DNA of 48,292 nucleotides from JAGQOZ01 sp041399205 (GTDB lineage: Bacteria > Planctomycetota > Planctomycetia > Pirellulales > Pirellulaceae). The position numbers were made by a program, and so were the translations under genes. The notes beneath the pieces are model-generated. The model was not told where the DNA came from and ran no database searches. It saw nothing but the letters and a program-made list of their open reading frames with translations. Where the stretch lies: the NCBI GenBank assembly GCA_041399205.1, contig JAWKTK010000037.1:1-48292 (forward strand), given 5' to 3'. How positions within the stretch are numbered: position 1 is the first letter of the stretch; every line of letters starts with the position of its first letter. Below are positions 10,194-20,075 of this stretch, piece after piece.

Positions 10194-11243
10194 ATGGCGT
10201 CGTCATTAGAATCGTTGGTGGCATGTGGAACCAAATTGTGGCTCGATTCGATCGATCCGGACTTGGTTCGCTCGAATCGTGCGTTAGGCGCCACCGGAGC
10301 GACCTCGAACCCCATCATTGTTTCCGACCTGCTGAAAACCGGTCGCTTTGATGACCAATTGCAAGAATTGATGGCAAAAGGCCTGGACGACCATGACGTG
10401 GCGTGGCAGATGACTGACAAATTGGTCCAAGACGCGCAAGACGTGTTTCGGGACGTGTGGCAAGCAACGCACGGAAACGACGGCTACGTCAGCTTTGAAT
10501 TGGATCCGCTGCTGGAAGACGTCGAGCAGGGCCCGGCGCATGATGTTCGAGTGTCAAAGTACGTGGAATTGGGAAAACAGTGGTCTGCAGGTCACCAAAA
10601 TCGCATGATCAAAATTCCCGCCACTCCGGCAGGCCTAGACGCGATTGCTCCGTTGACCGCCGCAGGTGTGACGCTGAATGTCACCTTGATTTTTACCAGT
10701 CGGCAGTATGAAGCGGCTAGAAACGCCATGTGGAAAGGCGCGCAACAGCGAAGTTCGCTGGACAATTTCAAAAGCGTTTACAGTATTTTTGTGTCTCGAG
10801 TGGACGTGTATGCTCAAAAGCATTGTGCGGACCTTTCGCAGGAAGCTCAACAATGGGTGGGGATTGTGAATGCCAAACGCATTTGGAAAGACAATCAAGC
10901 GTTCTGGGAAGACAAAGGCGTGAAGTTACAGCAGGAAATGATCTTCGCCAGCACCGGGACGAAGAATCCGGAAGATGATCCCGGAAAATACGTCAAGGCG
11001 TTCGCCGGTAGCGATATTGAGACCAATCCGCCGGCCACCAATGACGCGGTGCAAGCCAGCGGGCACATGTTCCAGCGACAAATTGATCAGCTGCCGCCGC
11101 AATCCGTTTTGGATGAAATTGACGCCAAAGTCAACTTTGAACATCTGGAACAAACGCTGATGGAAGAAGGGCTCAAGAAGTTTGCCGACCCGCAGAAAGG
11201 ACTGTTGGCATTGATTGGGGAAAAGCGAACATCGCTTGTGTGA
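10194..11243 (+). CDS. tal: transaldolase
   Basis: A 349-residue transaldolase of the pentose phosphate pathway, which moves a dihydroxyacetone unit between sedoheptulose-7-phosphate and glyceraldehyde-3-phosphate in the cytoplasm. Family features are the N-terminal LWLDSIDPDLV, GATSNPIIV near residue 40, the Schiff-base lysine in MIKIPAT (Lys140), GVTLNVTLIF, and the C-terminal ASTGTKNPEDDPGKYV. The last differs from the E. coli TalB type and fits the longer TAL form seen in cyanobacteria and actinobacteria. The gene stands alone, divergent from uvrA across a 266-base gap; no other pentose phosphate gene is nearby. ATG at 10194 directly precedes the conserved N-terminus. Confidence 0.93.
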   Translation: MASSLESLVACGTKLWLDSIDPDLVRSNRALGATGATSNPIIVSDLLKTGRFDDQLQELMAKGLDDHDVAWQMTDKLVQDAQDVFRDVWQATHGNDGYVSFELDPLLEDVEQGPAHDVRVSKYVELGKQWSAGHQNRMIKIPATPAGLDAIAPLTAAGVTLNVTLIFTSRQYEAARNAMWKGAQQRSSLDNFKSVYSIFVSRVDVYAQKHCADLSQEAQQWVGIVNAKRIWKDNQAFWEDKGVKLQQEMIFASTGTKNPEDDPGKYVKAFAGSDIETNPPATNDAVQASGHMFQRQIDQLPPQSVLDEIDAKVNFEHLEQTLMEEGLKKFADPQKGLLALIGEKRTSLV

Positions 11244-11629
11244 TCAAGGGTCTGCACGGAACGAATGGAACGAGTTTGTCAATTGGGCTGCAGCGGAGTT
11301 GCTGAGAATTTTGGCCAACTCTTCAGGGTGTGGTATTGAATCGGTAGTTCTCGTAAACGTGTGCAGCTTCTGTTACTATTTGAAATCAGATGACGTGGTG
11401 TTCTTCTGCGTTGTTATGTGTGGTGTGACGAAAAGGGCGGCGCCAGGTTTGGTCTTCCGTAGCCCGAAGCGTCAGCGACTGAAGAAACGGTACTTCGAAT
11501 TTCAATCGTTGACCCTTCGGGCTAAGAATGCCGAAGATTTGGCACAAAGTGGCGCTGTCCAACGAAGCCAATTCGGAATTAGGCGGAAACAAAAATAGAG
11601 GAATCGGGCAAGATCCCGTTTGAGCATCC
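11244..11629. other. intergenic stretch with one dispersed-repeat copy
   Basis: This 386-base gap between tal and the SEC-C gene contains no convincing gene. Short ORFs here lack ribosome binding sites and family features. It holds one copy of the TAGCCCGAA palindromic repeat (separate entry) and presumably the promoter of the SEC-C/ribD unit. Confidence 0.6.
11460..11524. repeat. TAGCCCGAA dispersed inverted repeat, copy 1
   Basis: TAGCCCGAAG at 11460-11469 is mirrored by CTTCGGGCTA at 11515-11524. The left arm continues CGTCAGCGAC. The same arms recur near 15.0-15.3 kb and 21.3-21.5 kb. It is non-coding and looks like a planctomycete intergenic palindrome family. Confidence 0.7.
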
Positions 11630-13717
11630 ATGACGGTCGACCTTTACAAACCGTGTCCGTGCGGCAGCGGTAAGAAGATCAAGTTCTGTTGTCGAGATCT
11701 AGCGCAAGAACTGGAACGTTTGATGCGCATGATTGAAGGCGACCAACGTTTGGCAGCGTTGGACAAGATTGATTCGCTGTTGCAGAAGCATCCCAACCAT
11801 ACCGCGCTACTGGTTCTGAAGGCGGAGGTTCGCATTCAGCTGAAAGAATTCGCAGAAGCGCGGAAGGTGGTGGACCAACTCCATGAAATTGATCCTAAAA
11901 ACCCGGGTGCCAACGCCTTGGCCGTCTTTTTGGATTTGGTGGATCGCAAGTCACCCCGAGAATTGGTGGACCAACTGCAGGAAGCTATCGGCAATATTGA
12001 CGGCGTGATGTCCAAAATGGTCTATGACGCCATTTTGGCCGTGGCTATTCGGCTGTACACCAGCGGATTTCCCGTGGCGGCCAAAGGGCATTTGGATTAC
12101 GCGCTGGCATTGTCCAAAGGAAAAGACCAGAAGTGCCTGGAATACTTTGACATGATTTGCCGCGACGAGCGACTTCCGCTGTTAGCGCGACAAGTCATGG
12201 GCTTCTTGGATTGTCCAGATAATGTGACTTGGCGAGTCGAATTTCAGCGAGCCATGAGCGATGCCATGCAGGGGCGTTGGGCAGCCAGTGGCACTGTGTT
12301 ATCTGACATGGCCAATCGCATTTTGGACGAAGCACCCATTCTGCGCAACGCCGCGATTGTCAACAGCTGGCTGTGTGAAAACAAGCTGGCCGCCAAGCTG
12401 TTTCGACAATACGCGCGGCTCAAGCGATTGGACTTGGATGACCGAGTAGAAGCGGAGGCGTTGGCGCAAATCCTAGATCCAGCGACCACGACCATTTATT
12501 CGCTCCGCTATACCATTTCCGACATGGATTCGGTAATGGAAAAATGCCTCTCGGCGGATAACTTCCATCCCATCTCGGCTGCGGATTTTGAAGAAACGCC
12601 AGATGGTCGACCCAAAGCGGCCTTCCGAGTAACGTTGGACGGCGGCGATGTTCCCATCTCGCTTGTCGTGGCGACCGTCGTCTTGTTTGCCAAGCGAACC
12701 GATCGTGACGCCTTTGCCAGCGTGATTGCGAACGATGGAGTAGATCAAGCCAAACAATTCTGCGACGGAATTTTTGGCACCGAAGCGACCGTCTCGCCCG
12801 ATGGAGACGCAATCAGCTGGCTCGTGTACTCGACGCTGGGTACGCCTCGTTTGGCCGAAGAGTTACCCGTCGACCAACGGCAGCAGGTCATCAAAGATTA
12901 CGCTGGACGCCGTATCGAAGGACCGTGGCTGGATGTTCCGTGTCCTGTGCTGGACGGAAAGTCCATCAATCAAGCCAAGTCGGAAAGCAAGTACCAAGTG
13001 CCCATTCTGGCCATGTTGCTGCAATTGGAAACCAACGCCGATGATATTATCTCGCTGGATTTCAACGCCTTGCGTGAAAAATTAGGCCTACCGGTTGCCG
13101 GCCCCATTAACGTGGCTGACACGCCTTTGTCCAAGATTCCAGTTTGCCGATTGCCTCGAGTTGATGCGACGCAGTTGTCCGATCAAGACTTGGTGATTGC
13201 CTATCGCCGAGCCATCGGATTTGACTACGGGCCGGCCATTCGGATGCATGCGGTTGAGGTCGTGAAACGAGAAAGTCTGGAGGACGATATCGACAAGGTG
13301 CAGGCATATGACATCTTGGCTGCGCATTCCAATAATTCAGACGAATCACTAGCCTACTTGGAAAAAGCTCGCAAGCTGGCCACCGCGCAAGGTGAATGCC
13401 CCGCGCCATGGTTGTTCCAAGAAATCGAGACTCGACTGCTTCGTAACGAAGTTTCCAAAGCCGAAGCCATTTTCCGTGAAATCAGTGATCGCTATGCCAA
13501 CGAACCAGGCGTCATGCAAATGATGGTGGCTTTCATGCAGCGTCATGGCATGATTGACGAACACGGTCGACCTCGTCACGCCGCACCGACGGAAGGCTTG
13601 GCGGCTGTCGCGTCGGAGAATCCCGCCGACTCCTGGTCGGGAATTGCCGATGCAGAACCCCTGGAAGACGCCGGCGCACAAGAAAAATCTGGACTCTGGT
13701 TGCCAGGCATGGACTAG
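11630..13717 (+). CDS. SEC-C motif and TPR-repeat protein
   Basis: A 695-residue soluble protein. Residues 9-21 form a SEC-C zinc motif (CPCGSGKKIKFCC), the metal-binding tail best known from SecA but here at the N-terminus. Residues of about 30-150 and again about 560-640 look like TPR helices (e.g. LDKIDSLLQKHPN, AEARKVVDQLHEIDPKNPGANA, SLAYLEKARKLATAQGE). The middle is unrecognised. It has no signal peptide or membrane segment. The stop is 3 bases before the ribD start, so the two genes are probably cotranscribed, but nothing in the sequence links it to riboflavin synthesis. Planctomycete genomes often carry SEC-C/TPR proteins of unknown role; a scaffold function is only a guess. Confidence 0.85.
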   Translation: MTVDLYKPCPCGSGKKIKFCCRDLAQELERLMRMIEGDQRLAALDKIDSLLQKHPNHTALLVLKAEVRIQLKEFAEARKVVDQLHEIDPKNPGANALAVFLDLVDRKSPRELVDQLQEAIGNIDGVMSKMVYDAILAVAIRLYTSGFPVAAKGHLDYALALSKGKDQKCLEYFDMICRDERLPLLARQVMGFLDCPDNVTWRVEFQRAMSDAMQGRWAASGTVLSDMANRILDEAPILRNAAIVNSWLCENKLAAKLFRQYARLKRLDLDDRVEAEALAQILDPATTTIYSLRYTISDMDSVMEKCLSADNFHPISAADFEETPDGRPKAAFRVTLDGGDVPISLVVATVVLFAKRTDRDAFASVIANDGVDQAKQFCDGIFGTEATVSPDGDAISWLVYSTLGTPRLAEELPVDQRQQVIKDYAGRRIEGPWLDVPCPVLDGKSINQAKSESKYQVPILAMLLQLETNADDIISLDFNALREKLGLPVAGPINVADTPLSKIPVCRLPRVDATQLSDQDLVIAYRRAIGFDYGPAIRMHAVEVVKRESLEDDIDKVQAYDILAAHSNNSDESLAYLEKARKLATAQGECPAPWLFQEIETRLLRNEVSKAEAIFREISDRYANEPGVMQMMVAFMQRHGMIDEHGRPRHAAPTEGLAAVASENPADSWSGIADAEPLEDAGAQEKSGLWLPGMD

Positions 13718-13720
13718 GCG

Positions 13721-14836
13721 ATGTCCGAACCTGGCTACACCGACTTTGATCGCTTCCTGATGCGGCGCGCGATTGAGCTTGCCAAACGCGGCGAAGGTCT
13801 GGTCGAACCGAACCCCATGGTCGGCTGTGTCATCACGGCCGACCAATCGATTCTGGGCGAAGGGTGGCATCCACAATTTGGTGGACCGCACGCCGAAGTT
13901 GTCGCACTGCAACAAGCTGGTTCGCGCGCCGCTGGCAGCACGGCCTACGTTTCTTTGGAGCCTTGCAGTCACCACGGCAAAACGCCGCCGTGCGCCGATG
14001 CGTTGATTCGCGCAGGCGTGCGCCGAGTGGTGGTGGGCGTCCAAGATCCGTTTCCGGAAGTTTCAGGGCAAGGCATCCAGCGATTACAAACTGCCGGTAT
14101 TCACGTAGACGTGGGGTTGCTGGAAGAAGACGCCAAAGAATTGATCGCTCCGTTCTGCATGCGAATTCTACAGAAGCGACCGTGGGTGTTGGCCAAATGG
14201 GCCATGACTTTGGATGGCAAAATTGCCACTCGTACCGGTCACAGCCAATGGATTTCGAATCCTGATTCCAGAACAATTGTGCATGCGATTCGAGCTCGAA
14301 TGGATGCCATTGTCGTTGGGTATAATACCGCTCGGCACGATGATCCGCTATTGACCGCCCGACCCGCCGGACCTCGGACCGCGTGCCGAATTGTGCTCGA
14401 TTCGCAGGCTCGCCTCCCACTCCACAGCCAGCTGGTTCAGACCGCCAGCCAAGAACAGCCAGTGGTGATTGTCACCAGCCAAAGTGCGCCGGCGGAGCGT
14501 TGCGCGGCGTTGGAAGCTTGCGGCTGTCAGATCCATCAGCTGGACCAGAATCTGCTGAACGTGGAACGCATTAAGGCGTTCTTGGAGTATTTGGCGACGC
14601 AGCAAATGACCAACGTGCTTCTGGAAGGCGGCGGCAGCACGTTTGGCAGTTTCTTGGATGCCGGTTGCATTGACGAAGCCCACGTGTTTATTTCACCTCG
14701 TTTGGCTGGCGGAGATCAAGCGATTGGCGCCGTCGGCGGGCAAGGCGTAGAAATCATGCCCGATTGCACGGCCTTAAAGCACCCGACCTTCGAACGCATT
14801 GGCAGCGACCTGTACGTTCGTGGACGCACGCACTGA
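13721..14836 (+). CDS. ribD: bifunctional riboflavin biosynthesis deaminase/reductase RibD
   Basis: A 371-residue two-domain enzyme for two steps of riboflavin synthesis: deamination of the diaminopyrimidine from GTP, then NADPH-dependent reduction of the ribose. The N-terminal deaminase has NPMVGCVI, the zinc/catalytic pair HAE (His57, Glu59) and PCSHHGKTPPC (Cys82, Cys91). The reductase domain starts near residue 150 with WVLAKWAMTLDGKIATRTG, has SQWIS, and ends with NVLLEGGGSTFGSFL. All key residues are present. ATG at 13721 lies 3 bases after the SEC-C gene stop. No other rib gene is adjacent. Confidence 0.95.
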   Translation: MSEPGYTDFDRFLMRRAIELAKRGEGLVEPNPMVGCVITADQSILGEGWHPQFGGPHAEVVALQQAGSRAAGSTAYVSLEPCSHHGKTPPCADALIRAGVRRVVVGVQDPFPEVSGQGIQRLQTAGIHVDVGLLEEDAKELIAPFCMRILQKRPWVLAKWAMTLDGKIATRTGHSQWISNPDSRTIVHAIRARMDAIVVGYNTARHDDPLLTARPAGPRTACRIVLDSQARLPLHSQLVQTASQEQPVVIVTSQSAPAERCAALEACGCQIHQLDQNLLNVERIKAFLEYLATQQMTNVLLEGGGSTFGSFLDAGCIDEAHVFISPRLAGGDQAIGAVGGQGVEIMPDCTALKHPTFERIGSDLYVRGRTH

Positions 14837-15324
14837 ACGCCGATTGATAAACCTGATTGACCTACGTCGGCAACAATGGCGTGGTTGACTCTTGCTTGCT
14901 GCAAACTGCAAACCAATATCGTCATCCGACCGCACTCAGCCACAATCCCGGCGGCGCATTTTGAAGTCGCGCAATTGCGTTTTCTCGTAGACTCGTCTTT
15001 GCCGAGCCCGACACGTCTGTCTTGAATCGCCGCTTTTTCCTAGCCCGAAACGAAAGTGAGGGGGAATTGGATCGCTTCTGGAGTCCTCTCGCTCACTCTT
15101 TTTGAAGTGGCGCTTTTTCCTAGCCCGAAACGAAAGTGAGGGGGAATTGGATCGCTTCTGGAGTCCTCTCGCTCACGCGTCGGGCTAAGAAATACCATGG
15201 GAAAATGCAAATGCGCAACGTCAAAACGCGTCAGCGACGGACCACGGAACCATACTATTTCCCCGGCACTGACGTGTCGGGCTAACAAGAGCCAAAACGT
15301 CAAAGGGGCGCAAGGGCGTTGTGG
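14837..15324. other. intergenic repeat-rich stretch
   Basis: A 488-base gap between ribD and the convergent CHAT gene, with no credible gene. It is mostly made of the TAGCCCGAA repeat family: a GAAGTCGCGCAATTGCG element near 14963, a duplicated 66-base unit (15031-15176) and right-hand arms ending in CGGGCTAA near 15181 and 15278. Confidence 0.65.
15031..15189. repeat. TAGCCCGAA dispersed repeat, copy 2, containing a perfect 66-bp direct duplication
   Basis: The unit from CGCTTTTTCCTAGCCCGAAA to CCTCTCGCTCAC occurs at 15031-15096 and, identical by eye, at 15111-15176, 80 bases apart. The second copy is followed by CGTCGGGCTAA, which pairs with TAGCCCGA. It is non-coding and related to the 11.5 kb and 21.3 kb copies. 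Confidence 0.8.
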
Positions 15325-18300
15325 CTATTGTCCGTTTTCCTGCGGCGGTTGGTTGACGCCGGTGTCAATCAGCAGATAGCCCGCCCAAAAAAACGGATGT
15401 TGCGACGACGGTACGTCCTGTGTGGTGATTTCTTTGATTCGCGGCTCTTGTAGTGGATCGATTTCCAGGGACGCAGGAGCGCTATGCTCCGTTGCCAAGC
15501 GGCCGAAGGTGCCATGTTCGGAAGTTCCTGGACGAATTCGCGAACCAATTCCAAGCTTGATTTCCCGCCGGTTCGCCAACGACTAAGCAGGATGGTACGA
15601 GTTCCGGCGGCCATCATTTGCAGCGAATCCAGCATGAGCGGCTTCGCCGTTGTTTGTTGATTTCAGCCCCGTCTCGGCAGCGGTGTGAAAGGCCGGCAAC
15701 ACCACTTGGCTGGCACCACCAAACGGCAAGTGGTTCCAATCCAGGATTCGGCTGCCCGGTTTTCCTTTGTCCACTTGAGTTGGTGACCAAGCGTACAGTT
15801 CTCGCTGAGAATCATCAATGTCGTCCAGCGTAATCAACGTGCGCCAACTCAGCTTGGCCAGATGCGAAGGCAAGGCCATGCGGCTGGTGACGGCAATTGT
15901 TTTGGGCATGGCGTTGCGAATGGACACCGCTGTTTCCGCCGCCCACGCTCCGCTGTTTTTATCAAACGGTCTTCCCACTACAATCGCGTTGACGCCAGCT
16001 TGTGGAATGGGTCTGGAATCATTCTGGCTGAGTCCCAGCGTGGGGACATAACGAATCTTGACCGTATTGGTCAGTGGCTCCATTTCGTCGCCATTCTTGC
16101 GCAGGAGGGCTTCAAACGGCAGATGCCACAACTCGCCGTCGGGAACGACAATCAGTTCTTGAATGGAGTTCCACAGATCGTCTTTTCGTCCCGAAATCTG
16201 TTGTTGCAGTTGATACGCTTCGGTCTCCCAATCTGTCTTGGCAAAGTGCTCTACATCCAACACATAGTTCGCGTCATAGTTTCCAATGGCTTGCAGCAGT
16301 TTGGGAATGCCTTGCGAAAAGCTGCGAATGTTCCCCAGGTTCCGAAAGTCATAGTTATTGGCTGCAGAAATCCACAACGAATAGAGTTGTCCGTTGTATT
16401 CCATCAGGTACAACACGGTTTGGCCAGGTTGCAGAGTCGATTGAATGTCGTCCACGGTACGAGCAGGCGGAAAGGTTCGTTCGAATGATTCTGGTTGGTA
16501 GACAATCTCCTGCATGACCGCTTCTTGCTGTTCGCTGAGCTTCTCAATTTGCTGACCTACTAATGTGGTCTGCTTGGTCATTCGCGTATCCCGAGAAGAT
16601 GCAGGCAGTTTGGCCAATTCGGCTTTCAGCGTTTTGATTTCATCTGACCACTGCTTCAATTCTGGATAGCGGCCCAAGATGGTTTGCTTTTGTTTCAAGG
16701 CCTCTTTGGATAGCGCTGATTCGGGGCCTTCGATCAGCCAGCGAAGCGACAGTTGGCGGCCAAAATCAGGTTGTGTTTGCCAGTATCGAGTTCGCCGCAT
16801 TTGGTCGTGAATCATGGCGGCTTTGTCGTAGGCGCGTAATCGCAAGCTTAGCGCGAACCAGCTTTCCAGTTCCGGTAGTCTGGCGAGCGCAATGCGGCCA
16901 TACGATTCGGCCGTTTCCATTTCCCATTCCAAACCCGCCGGTTCCGCAAGCGTGGCCTGATATAGTTCGTTCAATTGGCGATCACTGACCGCGTCCGCTT
17001 TGGCCAATAGTTCGGTAACGCTGGTGCGGAACTGGTATCGAGAAGACCGTTTGAGGTAGGTCAGCAATCCCTTTTGTGCGGCGGCCAGTTGTTTTTGGTT
17101 TCCTCGCCCAGCCGCAACTTGCGCCGACAAATATTGGGCTCGTCCACCCACATCGCCCGCCAGCATGGCTGTCCGCACCAGGCCTCGTTGCGCTTGCGTC
17201 AGCAAACCATTTGCGCCGTTCCAGTTGCGCAAGATGGCTGCGTTTTCGGCGGCGGACAGCACTAACGAAACTTGTAAGCGACGCAATCGCTCTCGATTCG
17301 CCCAGGCCGTAGCCAGCTCCAACGGCGCGAACGCACCTTGCTCTCCCTGCAGGGTATGCAAGCGGACGGCGTGTCGAAATCCTTCTTCGACCACGTCTCC
17401 TTGCAAATAATGGGCGCCCGAAAACGTCGACGCGTAGAAATATTGTTTGGCTTTGTCTAGTTCGCCTTTTTCGAGCGAAAGTTTTCCCAGCATCAACAGG
17501 CCCAGTCCCGTGAGCGGATGATCGAACTGACCGTTGCTCAAGTGCTTTTCCATTTGTTGCAACGCTTCGTCCGAACCACCGTTCGACGCCACAGCCATGG
17601 CATGCATGACACCAATCATGGGCCGCGCCCAAGGAGGCAGTGTGGTGGGAAACTTGCGAAGTTCCGGTTCCACATCGTGCGAAATGGCCGGCTTTGCAAT
17701 CAGCAAGGTGTCAAATTCCGCGACCGGCCCCAGAATGTCATGTCGCCGATACATGGCCAACGTCATGCAGCGAACAACTTCCACAAAGTTGATAGGATAC
17801 AACTGAGACTGAAGCTGGATGGCTGAATCTTGCACCACGGCCGCCGCGTTGACGCTGACTTGCACGCTGTGCAAGGTGTCCGGATACTGTGCGGGAACTA
17901 ACGGCAGCGGACTCGGTCCCCAAGTGATTCCCGGATTGCGTCCCACCAGACGCACTTGGTTGGTGGCTTGAATCCGAGACATCCAGTCCGGGTTGGCCAG
18001 ATAGACTTGGATGGCGGCGTTATAGTGATCTATGGCGTTTTTGTTGTCGCCCATGTGGAAGAAACATTCGCCAATCATGGTTTCGTAGCAGACTGCGTCG
18101 ACCCAGCGCCATTGGGGAGTTCGCACGCCTCCTAAAGCCGACTGACGAAAGCCCTTCATCGCTTCGTCATATTCGCCGGCGTAAAAGAAGTTCATCGCCA
18201 AGTAATAGCGATTGTCAGGAACGGTAGCTTGTTGCGAAAAAGCAGAATTGGCTGTGGCCCATAGCACCAACAGGGCCAGGCTCGGCTGGCTTCGTACCAC

Positions 18301-18342
18301 GGAAGAAAGCGCAGACAACTGCGCAAAGAGTTCTGATAACAT
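15325..18342 (-). CDS. secreted TPR-CHAT domain protein, frame-disrupted near the C-terminus
   Basis: The uninterrupted frame (15583-18342) gives 919 residues: a signal peptide ending near SAFSQQ, TPR-like helices over roughly 40-550, a coiled stretch, and a C-terminal CHAT (caspase-like) region with LVVLYLMEY-like strands, GELWHLPFEALL and LPAFHTAAETGLK. The CHAT end continues in another frame (AAGTRTILLSRWRTGG and REFVQELP, 15480-15640) and then in the original frame (SLEIDPLQEPRIKEI ... HPFFWAGYLLIDTG) to the stop at 15325. One extra base near 15650 and one missing base near 15475 would therefore give about 1005 residues. CHAT proteins are putative Cys proteases, but the usual His-Gly and catalytic Cys are not visible here, so it may be a non-catalytic member. 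It converges on ribD. Confidence 0.82.
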
Positions 18343-18655
18343 GACGTGCCTCGGTTCCGATTGCTAGCAAATTCGTGTGCTTGCGTTCCTTCACCATCAT
18401 AGCGGATTGGTGTGCAGCGAGCGAATTTTCGACTGGCAAACAGTACTGTTCCAAGCTGCTAACTACTGTAGCTTCTTCGGTTTACGAATCAGCCAATGCG
18501 TCAGGCCAACTGTGTCGACCGTGAACTGGAGTCAAATGAATGGTTCTGCTTGTAGCGATTTTTCAGAAAATGCTATTCGACACTGAAGCCCGCACTTGGG
18601 TTTGTCGATAACGGTTGTAGCGATTTATCAGCCCGAGTTTGGGGGAGAACTTCCG
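18343..18655. other. divergent intergenic region with a 17-bp direct repeat
   Basis: 313 bases between the divergent CHAT and lipoprotein genes. It carries TTGTAGCGATTTTTCAG at 18550-18566 and TTGTAGCGATTTATCAG at 18615-18631, which differ at one base and are 65 bases apart. They could be a regulator site pair upstream of the lipoprotein gene. No gene is seen. Confidence 0.45.
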
Positions 18656-18891
18656 ATGAGTTCCTGCGGATCAAAGAAGATGAATTTCGGCAAAACAGTA
18701 GCAGGCTTGTGCTTGTTGGTACCGAGTGTCCTTTCGATTGGTTGTCAAGTTGACGTTGCGGGACAGACGTTGCCCAGCCCGTACTACTTGCAAGATGACG
18801 TACAGTATTTCAGCGCGGCCCCGAATTCAAGCTGTCCAATGAAGCGGCAGCCATGAAAGCTTATCAGGCCGAACAGGAATTGGGTGAATAG
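18656..18891 (+). CDS. small lipoprotein, frameshifted
   Basis: ATG at 18656 follows a strong ribosome binding site (GGGGGAGA). The product begins with a basic n-region, a hydrophobic stretch and a lipobox-like SIGC (Cys near residue 30), then QVDVAGQTLPSPYYLQDDVQY, a start common among small planctomycete exported proteins. The frame then runs out at 18856, but the family-like continuation PEFKLSNEAAAMKAYQAEQE is in the next frame and ends at TAG 18889-18891. One missing G in GCGGCCCC near 18815 would repair it to about 79 residues. After that stop the same frame is open for 16 codons more to 18942, which may be chance. It is likely anchored in a membrane; its role is unknown. Confidence 0.68.
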
Positions 18892-19156
18892 TCGGAACCT
18901 GCTGTGATTCCGCCGGACACGCTCACCCTGTATCGCTCCTAGTTGGCACGTTCGAATAAACGCAATTTCAATCCGCGTCCACGATTGCCTTACGTGGACG
19001 CGTCGTCTTCGCAGTTCTATTGCGACAAGTTCTATTGTCAATGGCAATCTTTTGCCTGCCGCACGGTCGCGATTCTGGTACCATAACGGGTCTGAGGCCT
19101 GCAACCTTGGACACGAAGTTGGCAGAGAACGGCTTGGACTGTATGGGAATGTTAAT

Positions 19157-20063
19157 GTGAATCTGTTGGTATTGCCTCGAGTCATCGCGAATGTGACTCG
19201 CGTGATCTGGACGCATCCGGCGAATCGCGGTCGACGTCTCAAAACGGCTTGTCGGTTTGTTGCGTGGCAAGTCAACAAGCGGTTGATTCGATCGGTGTGG
19301 ACCATTCCCGCGTTCGAACAATTTCAGATGCGTCTGCATCCGGACAGCTTTGGTTCTATTGTCATGATCTACACCAGTGGTTGTCCGGACTATGAAGAAA
19401 TGCACTTCGTCCAACGCTATTTGAAAACGGGCGACGCGGTGGTCGACATCGGCGCTAACATCGGTATCTATTCGCTGTTGTTTGCCAGCTGTGTCCAGCG
19501 AACTGGCTATGTCCTGGCATTCGAAGCGGGCGAACAAGCGTACCAATACTTCAAAGAAAACATCCAGCTGAATCAGCTCCAGACACGGATCGATGCGCGT
19601 TTTTCGGCGATCGGCGAAGTAGACGGCACCGTGGAATTCATTCAATCCGCGGACGTCATCAATCGTTTGGCCGTGCAATCGCAAGACCACCAGCAGCAAG
19701 TCCGCAGTGTTCCCTGCGTGACTTTAGACACAGCCGCTGGAAGGTCGTTCATTTGCGTTGGGGAAAATCGACATTGAAGGGACCGAACCGCTGATCTTTC
19801 GTCAAGCAGAACGAACTCTACAGCAAGCCAACCCGCCAGTGTGGCTGATCGAATTGAAAGACCGGCTGCTGCAAAAGTTTGGATTTTCCGCCGACGAATT
19901 TGCCAGCTTCTTGCGAAGTCACGGTTTCCAACTGGCGACCTACCATCCCACGACCAACGAGCTGGCGTTTACGGAAAAGCCGTGGATGGAAACAGGCAAC
20001 GTCATCGCTGTCCATGAATCCCACCTCGACGCCACGCGGCAACGACTCGACGCATCGCCATGA
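19157..20063 (+). CDS. FkbM-family methyltransferase, frameshifted
   Basis: A SAM-dependent methyltransferase of the FkbM family, which usually O-methylates sugars in polysaccharides or secondary metabolites. Visible features are FVQRYLKTGDAVVDIGANIGIYSLLFA (motif I, DIGANIG), VLAFEAGEQAYQYFKENI, and SVPCVTLD. The first frame stops at 19777 after a non-family tail. The expected continuation FALGKIDIEGTEPLIFRQAE lies one frame on and runs to 20063. A single extra base near 19750 explains this. The start is uncertain: the frame is open from ATG 19052, but those first residues look non-coding, so GTG 19157 (VNLLVLPRVIANV) is preferred. It converges on the hydrolase gene with a 12-base gap after frame repair. 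Confidence 0.8.
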
Positions 20064-20075
20064 AACGTCGACTCG

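Noticed and set aside
13349..14044. Minus-strand ORF opposite ribD and the SEC-C gene
   Set aside because: It lies opposite the RibD zinc site and deaminase core, and its His/Arg-rich product is a mirror artefact.
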